From Brevibacterium sp. JSBI002 (GTDB lineage: Bacteria; Actinomycetota; Actinomycetes; Actinomycetales; Brevibacteriaceae): a DNA stretch of 64,000 nucleotides. The position numbers and the translations under genes were made by a program. Positions 35,275 through 45,245 of this stretch are shown one piece after another. The first letter of the stretch is position 1. Each line of letters opens with the position of its first letter. The notes under the pieces are model-generated. The model ran no database searches, was not told the origin of the DNA, and worked only from the letters and a program-made list of their open reading frames with translations. The stretch is taken from NCBI RefSeq assembly GCF_026013965.1, contig NZ_CP110341.1, positions 1,302,001-1,366,000 on the forward strand. Direction: 5' to 3'.

Positions 35275-36735
35275 GTGCTCGATTCCACTGACTTCAAGGT
35301 CGCCGATCTCAGCTTGGCCGAGGCCGGCCGACACCAGATCCGCCTCGCCGAAAGGGAGATGCCGGGCCTCATGGCGCTGCGTGAGGAATACGCCTCGACG
35401 GCTCCGCTGGCCGGTGCCCGCATCGCCGGCAGCCTGCACATGACTGTGCAGACCGCGGTCCTCATCGAAACCCTCGTCGCCCTCGGTGCAGACGTCCGTT
35501 GGGCCAGCTGCAATATCTTCTCCACGCAGGACGAGGCCGCCGCGGCCGTCGTCGTCGGCTCCGGCACCCCTGAGGCCCCGGCCGGCGTCCCGGTCTTCGC
35601 ATGGAAGGGCGAGACCCTCGAAGAGTACTGGTGGGCCGCGGACGAGATCTTCGACTTCGCGGACGGACCGAACCTCATCCTCGACGACGGCGGCGACGCC
35701 ACCATGTACGTGCTCAAGGGCACCGAATTCGAAGCCGCCGGGGGAGTGCCGACCGCCGGCGCCGAGGACTCGGAGGAGTTCAAGGTCCTGCTCAAGCAGA
35801 TCGCCGCGTCCATCGAGGCGGCCCCCGGACGCTTCGCCCGTCTGGCCGCCGGAATCAAGGGCGTGAGCGAGGAGACGACGACCGGAGTCAACCGCCTCTA
35901 CCGCCTCGCCGAACAGGGGACTCTGCCGTTCCCCGCCATCAACGTCAACGACTCGGTGACGAAGTCGAAGTTCGACAACCGCTACGGCATCCGCCATTCG
36001 CTGCCCGACGGACTCAACCGCGCCACCGATGTCCTCATCGGCGGAAAGATCGCCGTAGTCATCGGCTACGGCGACGTCGGCAAGGGTGCCGCGGAGGCGC
36101 TGCGCGGGCAGGGTGCGCGCGTCATCGTCACCGAGATCGATCCGATCTGTGCGCTGCAGGCCACGATGGACGGCTACCAGGTCGACCTCCTCGCCGAGGT
36201 GGCTCCCCAAGCCGACATCATCATCACCACGACCGGAAACACCCGGGTCCTCGACGTCGATGTGCTGCAGACTCTCAAACCTGGCGCCATCGTCGGCAAC
36301 GTCGGCCACTTCGACGAGGAGATCGACCTGGCAGGGCTGTCCCGCCTGCCCGGCGTGGAGAAGATCGAGATCAAACCGCAGGTTCACGAGTGGAGTGTGC
36401 CTGTGCCCGCGGAGGCGGGACTCGGCCGCGACCGCACGGACTTCCTCGTCCTCTCCGAAGGGCGCCTGCTCAACCTCGGCAACGCCACCGGCCATCCGTC
36501 GTTCGTGATGAGTGCGTCATTCAGCAATCAGGTGCTCGCCCAGATCGAGCTGTGGCACGCCCACGATGACTATGGCAACTCGGTGCACCGGCTGGCGAAG
36601 GAGCTCGACGAGAAGGTGGCGCGCCTGCACCTGCCCGCTCTCGGGGCGAAGCTGTCGGAACTGAGCAAGGAACAGGCCGAATACATCGGCGTCGACGTGG
36701 CAGGACCGTTCAAACCCGAGCACTACCGGTACTGA
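35275..36735 (+). CDS. ahcY: S-adenosylhomocysteine hydrolase
   Basis: A 486-residue NAD-dependent enzyme that splits S-adenosylhomocysteine into adenosine and homocysteine, removing the inhibitor of methyltransferases. Motifs are [31 protein letters not shown], the NAD site [20 protein letters not shown] and [10 protein letters not shown]. The end, [11 protein letters not shown], is the normal C-terminal contact. GGAGG four bases before the GTG at 35275 fixes the start. I find no convincing SAH or SAM riboswitch in the 171-base upstream gap. Confidence 0.96.
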   Translation: MLDSTDFKVADLSLAEAGRHQIRLAEREMPGLMALREEYASTAPLAGARIAGSLHMTVQTAVLIETLVALGADVRWASCNIFSTQDEAAAAVVVGSGTPEAPAGVPVFAWKGETLEEYWWAADEIFDFADGPNLILDDGGDATMYVLKGTEFEAAGGVPTAGAEDSEEFKVLLKQIAASIEAAPGRFARLAAGIKGVSEETTTGVNRLYRLAEQGTLPFPAINVNDSVTKSKFDNRYGIRHSLPDGLNRATDVLIGGKIAVVIGYGDVGKGAAEALRGQGARVIVTEIDPICALQATMDGYQVDLLAEVAPQADIIITTTGNTRVLDVDVLQTLKPGAIVGNVGHFDEEIDLAGLSRLPGVEKIEIKPQVHEWSVPVPAEAGLGRDRTDFLVLSEGRLLNLGNATGHPSFVMSASFSNQVLAQIELWHAHDDYGNSVHRLAKELDEKVARLHLPALGAKLSELSKEQAEYIGVDVAGPFKPEHYRY

Positions 36736-36751
36736 TCGAGCACTGCCGGTT

Positions 36752-36808
36752 CGGTCCGGCGGCGGAGCGGGCGAACTCGGTCGAAGTCCGGGACCGCTCC
36801 GCCGACCG
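36752..36808. terminator. Bidirectional hairpin between ahcY and RDD genes
   Basis: GGCGGAGCGG (36761-36770) pairs perfectly with CCGCTCCGCC (36794-36803); CGGTC and GACCG outside can add five pairs past a four-base bulge. The flanking genes converge. Confidence 0.65.
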
Positions 36809-36809
36809 A

Positions 36810-36863
36810 GGACAGTCGAGCCGCATCGTCAGCGGCGGACAGTCAGACTGCGTCGTCAGCGGC
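36810..36863. repeat. 27-bp tandem duplication reaching into the RDD gene end
   Basis: Two adjacent copies (36810-36836, 36837-36863) share GGACAGTC at the start and CGTCAGCGGC at the end and differ in the middle. The second copy contains the RDD stop codon. Confidence 0.6.
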
Positions 36864-37680
36864 GGGTGAGGCTGAGACCGTGGGGGAGCGTGTCGACTCC
36901 GGACCGGAAAGCGTTCGCACGGTCGGTCCGACGGCGCTGCTTCTCGACTTCGGCGATGCGCTGCCGATGGATGACCGCGGACAGGAACTGTTCGGGAAAC
37001 GTTCCCTCCGGCGGGGCAGGAGCCACATAGGGATTGAGCTCGGTGGCGAGCTCGATCGCTCGCTGCCACCTCGACTCCGCACCGAGTTGGGGCGCCATGG
37101 CGAGGAACGCGACGATGCGCCGATGCAGACCGTCGGGGATCGCTGTCACGTCGGTGCGGTTCAGCCACTCGTGCAGATGAGGGGCCACATGGGTGTGCAT
37201 GGGCGGCAGAGGTCGGCTGCGTTCGCTGACAGCGATGGTTCCGGCCAGATAGTCGCCGAGGCGCTTGGCCTGCGGTGAGAGGAGACCGGACAGCGCCGCG
37301 ATGCCGCCGCCGCTGGAGACGATCTCGAACGGCCACAGCAGAGCGCGGATGAAGGAATGGCGCAGCCGGACCGCACCGCCGTCGTCGCGGACCACACGCA
37401 GCCCGAGGATGAGCTTGCCCAGCGAGCGACCGTGGCTGAGCACCTCGACGAGCATCGGCAGCAGCACGAACACGAAGATCGTCATGACGGTCATGAGCGA
37501 ACCGAGGAGCAGCCCGTTGAGATCGAGCACCTCGAGCATGAGCCAGAACATGGCGATGAGCAGACCGATATTCACCAGCGAATAGACGATGTAGTCGACG
37601 AGACAGCTCAATGCCCGCGCCGCGAGAGCGGCCGGTTGGACATTGAGTTCGACGGCTTCACCGGTGATCAGAGTACTCAC
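36856..37680 (-). CDS. RDD family membrane protein
   Basis: A 274-residue protein. The N-terminal RDD domain has the signature ALAARALSCLVDYIVYSLV, three hydrophobic segments, and GRSLGKLILGLRVVRDDGG and QAKRLGDYLAGTIAVSERS. The C-terminal 120 residues are soluble and basic. In mycobacteria, RDD, SpoIIM, DUF58 and MoxR genes form one cluster (Rv3692-Rv3695), as here. The start is GTG at 37680. It is divergent from the SpoIIM-like gene. Confidence 0.85.
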   Translation of the reverse strand: MSTLITGEAVELNVQPAALAARALSCLVDYIVYSLVNIGLLIAMFWLMLEVLDLNGLLLGSLMTVMTIFVFVLLPMLVEVLSHGRSLGKLILGLRVVRDDGGAVRLRHSFIRALLWPFEIVSSGGGIAALSGLLSPQAKRLGDYLAGTIAVSERSRPLPPMHTHVAPHLHEWLNRTDVTAIPDGLHRRIVAFLAMAPQLGAESRWQRAIELATELNPYVAPAPPEGTFPEQFLSAVIHRQRIAEVEKQRRRTDRANAFRSGVDTLPHGLSLTRR

Positions 37681-37781
37681 CCGACCATCGTGTCATATCG
37701 CCGCGGTCCGAGGCAGTCGTTTCGCCGAGAGCATGCCGTGAGCCTCTCGTCGCGTCGGAGGTGCTCATGCGTGGTCTCCGA

Positions 37782-37794
37782 TAGGGTGGAGGGA
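37782..37794 (+). promoter_or_regulatory. Candidate -10 box of the SpoIIM-like gene
   Basis: TAGGGT (37782-37787) is six bases before the ATG at 37794. GGAGGG between them touches the ATG and is too close for a normal ribosome site, so a leaderless message is likely. Confidence 0.4.
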
Positions 37795-38792
37795 TGGATC
37801 CGAACCTGCTGGCCCAGCTGCATGGTGATGACTGGCTGGAGCTCTCGGCACTGGCGAAGAAGAACACCCTGACACCCGAGCAGACGACCCGTTTCCTCGA
37901 GCTCTACCGGACCGCTTCGAAGGATCTGTCGCGGATCACGACGGTGGCCCCGGACTCTCTCGAAGCCGCTCGGCTCTCGGCGATCGTCCACCGCTCCCGC
38001 AATCATCTTTCGTCCGTGCCCAGCGGAGGACTGTCCGGGTTCGCACGGTTCTTCGTCATCAGTCTGCCGCTGTCGCTGTACCGGCTGCGGTGGGACTTCG
38101 TCATCGTGGCCGCTGGATTCCTCGCCGTCGCCGTTCTGTCGGGCATCTGGGCGGGAACGCACCCGGAAGTGCTCGAGACTTTCGGGGATCGAGAGTTCCG
38201 ACGGCAGTTCGCCGAACACGATTTCGTCGACTATTACAAAGAGAACCCGAACGGCTTCTTCGCCGTCGGCGTGTGGACGAACAACGCGTGGATCGCCGTC
38301 CAGTTCGTCCTCCTCGGCATCACCGGCGGCTATGTCATCGTCGGACTGTTCTCGAATGCCGTCAACGTCGGCTTCTCCGGGGCGATGATGTTCGAGTTCG
38401 ACCGGGCCTCCGACTTCTTCCTCTACATCCTTCCGCACGGGATCCCGGAGATCAGCTGCATCATCCTCGCCGCTGCCGCAGGTCTGCGTCTCTTCTTCGC
38501 CTGGGTGGTGCCGGGCCCCAGGCTGCGTCGCGACAAGCTCGCCTCCGAAGCGCGGTCGCTGCTCGTCGTTGCCGGCGGTCTCGTGCTGCTGCTGTTCGGT
38601 TCGGGACTCATCGAGGGATTCGTGACCCCGAACCCGATTCCGCCGGCGGTCAAGATCGCCATCGGCGTGGCCTATACCGCGGCCGTCGTCGTCTACGCGT
38701 GGCACTTCGGCAAGCGCGCCGCCGCAGCCGGACTCAGCGCCGATCTCGACGAGCATCATGCCGGATACTCGGTCATCTCCACCGATCGCTGA
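37794..38792 (+). CDS. Stage II sporulation protein M-like membrane protein
   Basis: A 332-residue integral membrane protein of the SpoIIM/DUF95 family. A soluble helical N-terminal 90 residues (FLELYRTASKDLSRI) is followed by about five membrane segments; the conserved core has NPNGFFAVGVWTNNAWIAVQ and ILPHGIPEISCIILAAAAGLRL. Sporulation is not implied: actinobacterial homologues accompany RDD, MoxR and DUF58 genes. Divergent from RDD, convergent with DUF58. Confidence 0.86.
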   Translation: MDPNLLAQLHGDDWLELSALAKKNTLTPEQTTRFLELYRTASKDLSRITTVAPDSLEAARLSAIVHRSRNHLSSVPSGGLSGFARFFVISLPLSLYRLRWDFVIVAAGFLAVAVLSGIWAGTHPEVLETFGDREFRRQFAEHDFVDYYKENPNGFFAVGVWTNNAWIAVQFVLLGITGGYVIVGLFSNAVNVGFSGAMMFEFDRASDFFLYILPHGIPEISCIILAAAAGLRLFFAWVVPGPRLRRDKLASEARSLLVVAGGLVLLLFGSGLIEGFVTPNPIPPAVKIAIGVAYTAAVVVYAWHFGKRAAAAGLSADLDEHHAGYSVISTDR

Positions 38793-38833
38793 TCAAGTTG
38801 TCGCTGACAGTTCGCCGCTGAGCGGGTTCGTGG

Positions 38834-40120
38834 TCACAGTCCGCCGGTGACCTTGAGTCGGATGTAGAGATCGGCCAGCGCTCCGGGAAGCTTCTCCGGC
38901 AGAGCCTGGACGGAGGAGACGCCGAGTCCGCGCAGCCGAGACTGCAGCGACGCCGCTGCCAGCATCTCGGCCTCGGCGGCCGCCGCCGTATAGACGTCGT
39001 CGACGTCGCCGCGCCGGGCAGCCAGATCCGCAAGCGCGGGATCTTCGACTCCGGCGACGACGACCCGGTGGTGAGTCGTGAGTGTCGGCAGCACGGGCAG
39101 AATGTCCTCGGCTATTGTCGCCTCGTCGAGCTGAGTGACCAAGACGACGAGCGCCTGCTGCCGGGAGGTCTGCAGAACTGCCGCGGCGATCGACTCCCAG
39201 TTCGCCTCGTAGAGCTCCGGGTACACGGGCGTCAGCGCCACCGACAGGTCATGGACCGGATCATGAGCCCGATGGCTCGACGCGACGGCCCGCACCCGGG
39301 CATCGGCGACGATGACATCGACCCGATCGCCGGCACCTGTGGCCAGAGCCGTCAGCAGCAGTGATGCCTCGAGCGCGGCGTCGAAGACCGTTCCCGCGCC
39401 ACAGCGACGGGCGGCGAACCGGGAGGAATCGACGACGATGACGACGCGACGATCCTTCTCCGGCCGCCAGGTCTTGACCACGAGGTTCTGCGCGCGGGCG
39501 CTGGCCCGCCAGTCGATCGACCGGACATCGTCACCGTCGACATAGTCGCGCAGCGAATCGAATTCCGTGCCCATTCCGCGGATCATCACCGCCGACTGTC
39601 CCTCGAGCTCCCGCAGCTTCTGCGTCTTCGACGGCAGTTCCCGCCGGGACACGAAAGGAGGCAGAACACGCACAGAGGTGGGAACATCGATGCTCTTCTG
39701 CCGCTGGAGAAGCCCGAGCACGCTGCGACTGCGCACGGTCACCAGATCGGCGGGCAGCGCGCCTCGTCGAGTCGGCTCCAGCTCGGTGATCACCTCTGTC
39801 TGCTCACCCGGTTCCAGCACGTGACGAGAACGAGTCTCGATCGCCCCGGCACTCGGTACCCAGGCGTCGCGGACGTGGAGGCGCAGCCGGCGGCCGGTCC
39901 CGTTGATGAGAGTCAGCGTGCTGTGGGTGCTGTCGCCGAGGCGGACCATCGGTCCCGGTGTGCGCTGGACTTCCAACCCGTGGATCCGGGGGACGAAGAA
40001 GAAATCGAGAACCGCTGCCAGGACGATCACCCCGGCCACGATCATGGCCGTCGGCCATGAGGGCACCAGCATGATCGGCACGAGACCGAGAAGGGAGAGC
40101 AGGAACAGTCGGGTGGTCAT
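38834..40120 (-). CDS. DUF58 domain-containing protein (vWA-like)
   Basis: A 428-residue protein with two N-terminal membrane segments (residues 3-20 and 25-45), a beta-rich middle part and a C-terminal DUF58/vWA-like domain (FDSLRDYVDGDDVRSIDWRA, VVIVVDSSRF). DUF58 proteins work with MoxR ATPases, probably in assembly or maturation of envelope or metal-containing complexes. It is the last gene of the five-gene minus-strand operon; its ATG directly abuts the moxR stop codon. Confidence 0.86.
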   Translation of the reverse strand: MTTRLFLLSLLGLVPIMLVPSWPTAMIVAGVIVLAAVLDFFFVPRIHGLEVQRTPGPMVRLGDSTHSTLTLINGTGRRLRLHVRDAWVPSAGAIETRSRHVLEPGEQTEVITELEPTRRGALPADLVTVRSRSVLGLLQRQKSIDVPTSVRVLPPFVSRRELPSKTQKLRELEGQSAVMIRGMGTEFDSLRDYVDGDDVRSIDWRASARAQNLVVKTWRPEKDRRVVIVVDSSRFAARRCGAGTVFDAALEASLLLTALATGAGDRVDVIVADARVRAVASSHRAHDPVHDLSVALTPVYPELYEANWESIAAAVLQTSRQQALVVLVTQLDEATIAEDILPVLPTLTTHHRVVVAGVEDPALADLAARRGDVDDVYTAAAAEAEMLAAASLQSRLRGLGVSSVQALPEKLPGALADLYIRLKVTGGL

Positions 40121-41206
40121 TCAGCGGGGCACTTCGGTGGTGGCGATGATCGAATCGAGGACCTGACCGACGTCCCGACCGTCCATCTGCGCCTCGGGGC
40201 GCAGGATGACCCGGTGCGACAGCGACATATGGGCCAGAGCCTTGACGTCATCGGGGGTGACATAGTGCCGACCGCTCAGCCACGCATGAGCGCGGGCGGC
40301 TCCGAGCATCCTCGTCGCTCCGCGAGGTGAGACGCCCAAGGCCAGGGACGGGGTCTGGCGGGTGGCTCGGGCGACGTCGACGATATAGGTGATGATCTGC
40401 GGGGCGATGTAGATCTTGGCGATGGCTTCGCGGGCCCGGCCGATGAGTTCGGCATCGGCGACCGGACGCAGACCTGCCGCGGCCAGGGACCCGGCGTCGA
40501 AGCCCCGGGCATGGCGGTCGAGGATCTCGAATTCGTGATCCCGTCCGGGCAGGTCGAGGACGAGCTTGAAGAGGAACCGGTCGAGCTGAGCCTCCGGGAG
40601 CGGATAGGTGCCTTCGTATTCGACGGGGTTCTGGGTGGCTGCGACGAGGAACGGTTCGGGCAGCTTGCGTGAGCGTCCCCCGACGGACACCTGATGCTCC
40701 TCCATCGCTTCGAGGAGGGCCGACTGGGTCTTCGGCGGGGTGCGGTTGATCTCATCGGCGATGAGGATGTTCGTGAAAACCGGGCCGGGACGGAATGAGA
40801 AGTCCGAGGCGGAAGCATCGTAGACCAGCGAACCGGTGACATCGCTGGGCATGAGGTCGGGAGTGAACTGCACGCGGGAGCTGTCCAGGCTGACCGCGGC
40901 GGCGAAGCTGCGCACCAGCAGAGTCTTCGCCACTCCGGGAACCCCTTCGAGAAGCACGTGACCTTGGCACAGCAGTGCGATGAGCATTCCCGTCACTGCC
41001 TGGTCCTGGCCGACGACGGCCTTGGCGATCTCGGTGCGCACACCGGTGAACGCCTCCCGGACCGGGTCCGGCTCAGCCTGCGGCGTCTGCATGCTGCCCG
41101 CGGCGGATGCCTGCGGCGCCACCGGCTCCTGGGAGCGTGGTGCGGCCGGCAGGTGAGGGGCAACCGGTTCCTGAGGGTGCGTGGGGCCCTGGGGCGGCTG
41201 GGTCAT
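40121..41206 (-). CDS. MoxR family AAA+ ATPase
   Basis: A 361-residue AAA+ chaperone. The first 45 residues are Pro/Ala/Gln-rich. Then come Walker [10 protein letters not shown], Walker [10 protein letters not shown], sensor 1 LVAATQNP and sensor 2 [11 protein letters not shown]. Such ATPases act on vWA-domain partners; the DUF58 gene immediately downstream is the obvious one. It overlaps the DUF4350 stop codon as ATGA. Confidence 0.92.
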   Translation of the reverse strand: MTQPPQGPTHPQEPVAPHLPAAPRSQEPVAPQASAAGSMQTPQAEPDPVREAFTGVRTEIAKAVVGQDQAVTGMLIALLCQGHVLLEGVPGVAKTLLVRSFAAAVSLDSSRVQFTPDLMPSDVTGSLVYDASASDFSFRPGPVFTNILIADEINRTPPKTQSALLEAMEEHQVSVGGRSRKLPEPFLVAATQNPVEYEGTYPLPEAQLDRFLFKLVLDLPGRDHEFEILDRHARGFDAGSLAAAGLRPVADAELIGRAREAIAKIYIAPQIITYIVDVARATRQTPSLALGVSPRGATRMLGAARAHAWLSGRHYVTPDDVKALAHMSLSHRVILRPEAQMDGRDVGQVLDSIIATTEVPR

Positions 41207-42462
41207 GGGATCTCACTTTCGATCTGGGTGAGCTGATGGACGAGTTCGGTGAGTTCGGCGTCGGTGTGAGCCGACGCGGAGACTAAGACATGGTGGAGAC
41301 GGCCCGGTTCGGCTCCTGTGACGGTCGCGATGCGAGCGATGATGTCGGGGGTGCGGGCATCGGGGCTGAGGCCCAGTCGTTTGGCGATGCGCAGCAGTGC
41401 TCCGGCCCGCAGAGTGTGCAGCGCGCCGTCGCGATCGTAGCTGCGCGAGCTCAGGGCGGCCCGGCCGTGCACGGTCTCCACTGCCGGCACGATGACCGGC
41501 AGACGTTCGAGAGCCAGCGGCCCGAACCGGCGACCGATGACGAGCAGCAGGACGAGCAGGCAGGGGACCAGCCACAGGACTCCGGCGAGGAACCAGCCGG
41601 GCACGAAATCGATCGTCGACGGAGGCGACTGCTCCTGCCCAGAACCGTCGAAGGTCGGATAGTAGACGACGAGGTTCTGCGTCTGGGACAGCTGCGAGAG
41701 CACGAGGGAGGCATTGCCCTCTTCATCGATGTTCTCGTTGGTCACCCAGTCGAGGTTGCCGAGCACGGTCAGCGGAACGGAACCGCCCGAATCGGTGACG
41801 AACTGTCCGCGCGCAGACCTGGGAGCCACCTCGGTGCCGTCGATCTCAGCGACCCCGGGGCCAGCGAACGGGTAGCAGGCGGTGATCCCCTCGGTGCCCT
41901 TCGTCGTCTCCGCGTATTCGACCTCTCCGGTGGACACGGCACCGGCGCTGCGGGCGATCGGGGAGTCGCAGGACGGCGCGGACGTGGCCTCCGGAGCGGC
42001 CAACGGGCTGAGATTGTCGTTGACGGTGATCCGGTCGGTGAACTCCGACACCGTCGGACCGGGATCGACGAGGACGAGCCGGTTGCCGTGGGTGCGCAGA
42101 GCATACTCGAGGCCGGCGATGTCTCCGCGTGACAGCGCCGCGGCGTTCGCGGGAATGAGCAGGGTGGTGTCGGGCCGGGCGGCGGCCGAGCGGGCCTGCT
42201 CCTGATCCTCGGTGGTGGTGACATCGACGTCATGGTCGCGCAGGGTTTCGACGAGCGCCTTCGTGCCGGTGCGCTCAGTCGAGTCATAGTGCAGGGGCTC
42301 TGCGGACTCCTCGTCACCGGTCAGCAGCACGAGCACGATCACCGTGACGAGGATGACGAAGGCCGCGACGATCCACACCGCAGCCGACCGCAGACGAGCG
42401 CGCAGCGGAATCCGCGAGGTCGACCGGGTGCCGCGGGCGGCGACATCCAACTGTGCGCTCAT
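41203..42462 (-). CDS. DUF4350 domain-containing membrane protein
   Basis: A 419-residue protein. One membrane segment near residues 30-50 (VWIVAAFVILVTVIVLVLL) is followed by an extracytoplasmic DUF4350 domain (TGTKALVETLRDHDVDVTTT, DIAGLEYALRTHGNRLVLVD), a second membrane segment (VPGWFLAGVLWLVPCLLVLL) and a cytoplasmic helical tail. The start at 42462 (MSAQLDVAARG) has GGGAGG upstream; the longer open frame is shadow sequence from DUF4129. Overlaps of ATGA at both ends tie it to DUF4129 and moxR. Confidence 0.83.
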   Translation of the reverse strand: MSAQLDVAARGTRSTSRIPLRARLRSAAVWIVAAFVILVTVIVLVLLTGDEESAEPLHYDSTERTGTKALVETLRDHDVDVTTTEDQEQARSAAARPDTTLLIPANAAALSRGDIAGLEYALRTHGNRLVLVDPGPTVSEFTDRITVNDNLSPLAAPEATSAPSCDSPIARSAGAVSTGEVEYAETTKGTEGITACYPFAGPGVAEIDGTEVAPRSARGQFVTDSGGSVPLTVLGNLDWVTNENIDEEGNASLVLSQLSQTQNLVVYYPTFDGSGQEQSPPSTIDFVPGWFLAGVLWLVPCLLVLLLVIGRRFGPLALERLPVIVPAVETVHGRAALSSRSYDRDGALHTLRAGALLRIAKRLGLSPDARTPDIIARIATVTGAEPGRLHHVLVSASAHTDAELTELVHQLTQIESEIP

Positions 42463-43186
42463 ACGGCTGCCTCCCGGCGGACCGGCAGCGCGCTCAGCGA
42501 CCGGTCGAGCGCGCACAGATCCGCATAGACCTCGCCGAGGCTGCGGTCGGCACGTGTCTTCGCCGCGGTCTCCTCCCCGTAGCGGAGTCGTTGAAGACCT
42601 CGGCCACATCGTGGACGGCGGGTCCGTGCTCGGGCAGGGCCGCCTCGGCGGAACGGGCGATCTCACTCGCTGTGGCCGAGGACTCGAGCGAGACGATCTG
42701 CTTGACGGACAGGACCGCGAAGATCGCTCGGGACTCGTCGATGACCGCGGTCTCGAAGTCCCCGGCCTGAGCGGCACGGGCCGCGCTCTCGCGCCACGGG
42801 CCCGGTTCCGGCTGGGAGACGACGGGATCGAATGCGGACAGCGGGACGCCGACGCGGCGGAAGCCGGACCGACGCACGCGCCAGACGATGAGGGCGACGA
42901 TCGCGGCGAGGCCGAGGACGACGACGATGAGCAGCCAAGGGGAGTTCGCGCCCAGGGCGGCGCTGACGAGCGAATCCCACAGGGAGGACAGCCACCGACC
43001 GATCCGTTCCAAGGGGGTGAGGTCGTTGGCGGCGTATTCCGGTTTCGAGAGTTCGTGCTCGACCCATTCGCGGCCGGTGTCGCGGTCGATGTTCGCCGCG
43101 GCGGCGCAAAGCTGTAGCGCGCCCGGCTGGGAGGACGCGGCGGTGTGGAGGTGGCCGGCCGCCTCGGTGATGGGGGAGAGGATCAT
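42459..43186 (-). pseudogene. DUF4129 domain protein, split by a one-base frameshift near its C-terminus
   Basis: Residues 1-200 are open from the ATG at 43186 (MILSPITEAAGHL): one membrane segment (SPWLLIVVVLGLAAIVALIVW) and the DUF4129 region PWRESAARAAQAGDFETAVI. The frame breaks at about 42586, after VAEVFND. In the next frame the sequence continues RYGEETAAKTRADRSLGEV and then PVRREAAV, with a TGA overlapping the DUF4350 ATG as ATGA. One extra C after GAC gives an intact protein of 242 residues, so the gene is either recently damaged or misread by one base. GAGGAGG precedes the start. Confidence 0.78.
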
Positions 43187-44232
43187 CGGTCCTCCTCGGC
43201 GCGGATGAGGACGAGGTCGAGCCCCTCCGAGCGCATCTGCTGATCGAAGAAGCAGACTGTGACCAGGCAGGCGAAATAGGCGAAGAGGACGGCGGCGGAG
43301 ATGAGCGTGAGTGCGAGCAGCAGACCCACGGAGACGATGGCGATGCCCGCCTGCGCCGTCGTCGAGTCGGTGGTCGTCGTCATGCCGACGCCCAGGAGAA
43401 CCGAGATGATGAAGATGATCGGGGTGATGACGAGTTGGACGAGCTGATTGGACAGGAAGTAACCGAGCGCCAGCTGGCCGAGCATCCGCCAGAAGCCGCG
43501 CCCGGTCAGTTTCCAAGAACGGCGGAGTCCGGCACGGATGCTCAGGTCCTCGACCGCGATCGCCGAACCGAGGAATGCTAAGCGCAGGTTGACCCAGATG
43601 AGCGCGACGAACCACAGCAGGGCGGCCAATGCGGCCCAGACGAAGGCGAGGATCGCCGAATCGGCACCGAGGAACAGCAGCGTCGGGGCGGTGAGGGCCA
43701 ACAGCAGTCCGAGGTTGATTCCACTCATCAGCAGGGTGGCCAGGATGAGGCGCAATCGGCGACCGGACAGGGACTTCCACGCCATCGACAGTGTGGTCCT
43801 GCGGGCGCCGAAGGAGGCGCGGGTTCCGGTGGCGATGATGCCGGAGAGCAGATGGGCCAAACCGAGGCTGAGCAGGCTCAGTGCCACCGAACCCAGCTGG
43901 GCCAGGGCGATGAAACCGGAGGCGGCATCTTCATTGCCGCTGAGGTCGTTGAAGAACGGCAGGAACTGCACTGCGATGAGGGCGCCGATCGCGGTGAGCA
44001 GCAGGCTCCAGAGGGAGAAGACGATGAGAGAGGAGCCGATGGACAGACTCGGGACGAAACGCAGCAGGCGGAATCCCGAATCCAGCGCCTCGATGAAAGT
44101 CAGCGGACGTTTGGGCAGGAGACCGCGTGGGGGAGGCGGCTGCCACCCGCGGGAGGGCGGGGACGGCGAACGCCGCTGCCACCGGCCGGTGCGCCAGTCG
44201 ACCGCCGAGGTCCATGCATTCGTCTGTCCCAT
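43183..44232 (-). CDS. Multi-pass membrane protein (glycerophosphodiesterase membrane-domain-like)
   Basis: A 349-residue protein with a Pro/Arg-rich N-terminus and about six membrane segments. The repeated style (FIEALDSGFRLLRFVPSLS, LRRSWKLTGRGFWRMLG) resembles the membrane region of actinobacterial glycerophosphoryl diester phosphodiesterase-like proteins; no catalytic domain is present. It is the first gene of the operon leading to DUF4129, DUF4350, MoxR and DUF58, overlapping the next gene as ATGA. The start is ATG at 44232; a GTG lies one codon upstream. Confidence 0.75.
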   Translation of the reverse strand: MGQTNAWTSAVDWRTGRWQRRSPSPPSRGWQPPPPRGLLPKRPLTFIEALDSGFRLLRFVPSLSIGSSLIVFSLWSLLLTAIGALIAVQFLPFFNDLSGNEDAASGFIALAQLGSVALSLLSLGLAHLLSGIIATGTRASFGARRTTLSMAWKSLSGRRLRLILATLLMSGINLGLLLALTAPTLLFLGADSAILAFVWAALAALLWFVALIWVNLRLAFLGSAIAVEDLSIRAGLRRSWKLTGRGFWRMLGQLALGYFLSNQLVQLVITPIIFIISVLLGVGMTTTTDSTTAQAGIAIVSVGLLLALTLISAAVLFAYFACLVTVCFFDQQMRSEGLDLVLIRAEEDR

Positions 44233-44564
44233 CACGCCAATCCTGCCATGATTCGCCGGCGAGTGCCGAGAGGCCTCCCTGTCGGATTCGGTGCGCGTCG
44301 GCCCTGTCGATCCTTGGCGTTCGGGGGCGGTCCGGGGACGGACCGCAGGACGGTCTGAGGAGCGGCCTGCAGGGAGGTTGGGAGGCTGGTTTCGGCGGTC
44401 GGTCGCGGTTCGTTATCGAATCTCTGCAGGGGGCGGTGCGGGGCAGCGGCTGAAGCGTCGGCCACTGCTGTCGGCGGATCCGGTGCGTGAGGCAGTCGAC
44501 CACGCCCGATAGGCTAGGAGTGTCGAGAACCGAAGAACACGCGAACATAAGGGACAATGGGAGC
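44233..44564. other. Divergent control region upstream of mtrA
   Basis: A 332-base GC-rich stretch. A small hairpin GGTCCG-GGGA-CGGACC lies at 44329-44344. A possible mtrA -10 box, TAGGCT, is at 44510-44515, about 50 bases before the start codon, without a good -35. No gene seen. Confidence 0.45.
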
Positions 44565-45245
44565 ATGAACGCTCGAATCCTCGTAGTTGATGATGACACG
44601 GCTTTGGCCGAAATGATCGGAATTGTGCTCAAAAGCGAAGGCTTCGAGCCCTTCTTCTGCGCCACCGGAGACCAGGCCTTCGAAGAGTTCCAGAAGGTCA
44701 ATCCGGATCTCGTGCTCCTCGACCTCATGCTGCCTGGCAAGGACGGACTCGAAGTGTGCCGGGAGATCCGTGAGATCTCCACGGTGCCGATCATCATGCT
44801 CACGGCGAAGTCCGACACCGTCGATGTGGTCCTCGGCCTCGAATCCGGTGCGGATGACTATGTGCCGAAGCCGTTCAAGCCCAAGGAGCTCATCGCCCGT
44901 GTCCGCGCTCGGCTGCGGATCTCCGAACCGCAGGCTCCCGAGCTGCTGACAGTCGGCGATGTCGTCGTCGACGTCGCCGGCCACACGGTGACCAAGGGCG
45001 GATCCCCGGTGTCGCTGACCCCTCTCGAATTCGACCTCCTCGTGGCGCTGGCCCGCAAGCCGTGGCAGGTGTTCTCCCGCGAGACCCTGCTCGAAGAGGT
45101 GTGGGGCTACCGTCATGCCGCCGACACCCGACTGGTCAATGTCCATGTGCAGCGTCTGCGGTCGAAGATCGAACGCGATCCGGAGAAGCCGGACATCATC
45201 GTCACCGTCCGCGGCGTCGGCTATAAGGCCGGCCGAGCCGCGTGA
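44565..45245 (+). CDS. mtrA: Two-component response regulator MtrA
   Basis: A 226-residue OmpR-type regulator. The receiver domain starts RILVVDDDTALAEM, with phospho-acceptor D53 (VLLDLMLPGKDG) and KPFKPKELIARVRARL; the winged-helix DNA-binding domain follows (LTPLEFDLLVALARKPWQVF, HVQRLRSKIERDPEKPD). It closely resembles mycobacterial MtrA, which links division, cell-wall hydrolases and replication. The ATG at 44565 opens the conserved sequence; GGGAG is close to it and AAGGGA lies 12 bases upstream. GTGA overlap with mtrB. Confidence 0.96.
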   Translation: MNARILVVDDDTALAEMIGIVLKSEGFEPFFCATGDQAFEEFQKVNPDLVLLDLMLPGKDGLEVCREIREISTVPIIMLTAKSDTVDVVLGLESGADDYVPKPFKPKELIARVRARLRISEPQAPELLTVGDVVVDVAGHTVTKGGSPVSLTPLEFDLLVALARKPWQVFSRETLLEEVWGYRHAADTRLVNVHVQRLRSKIERDPEKPDIIVTVRGVGYKAGRAA

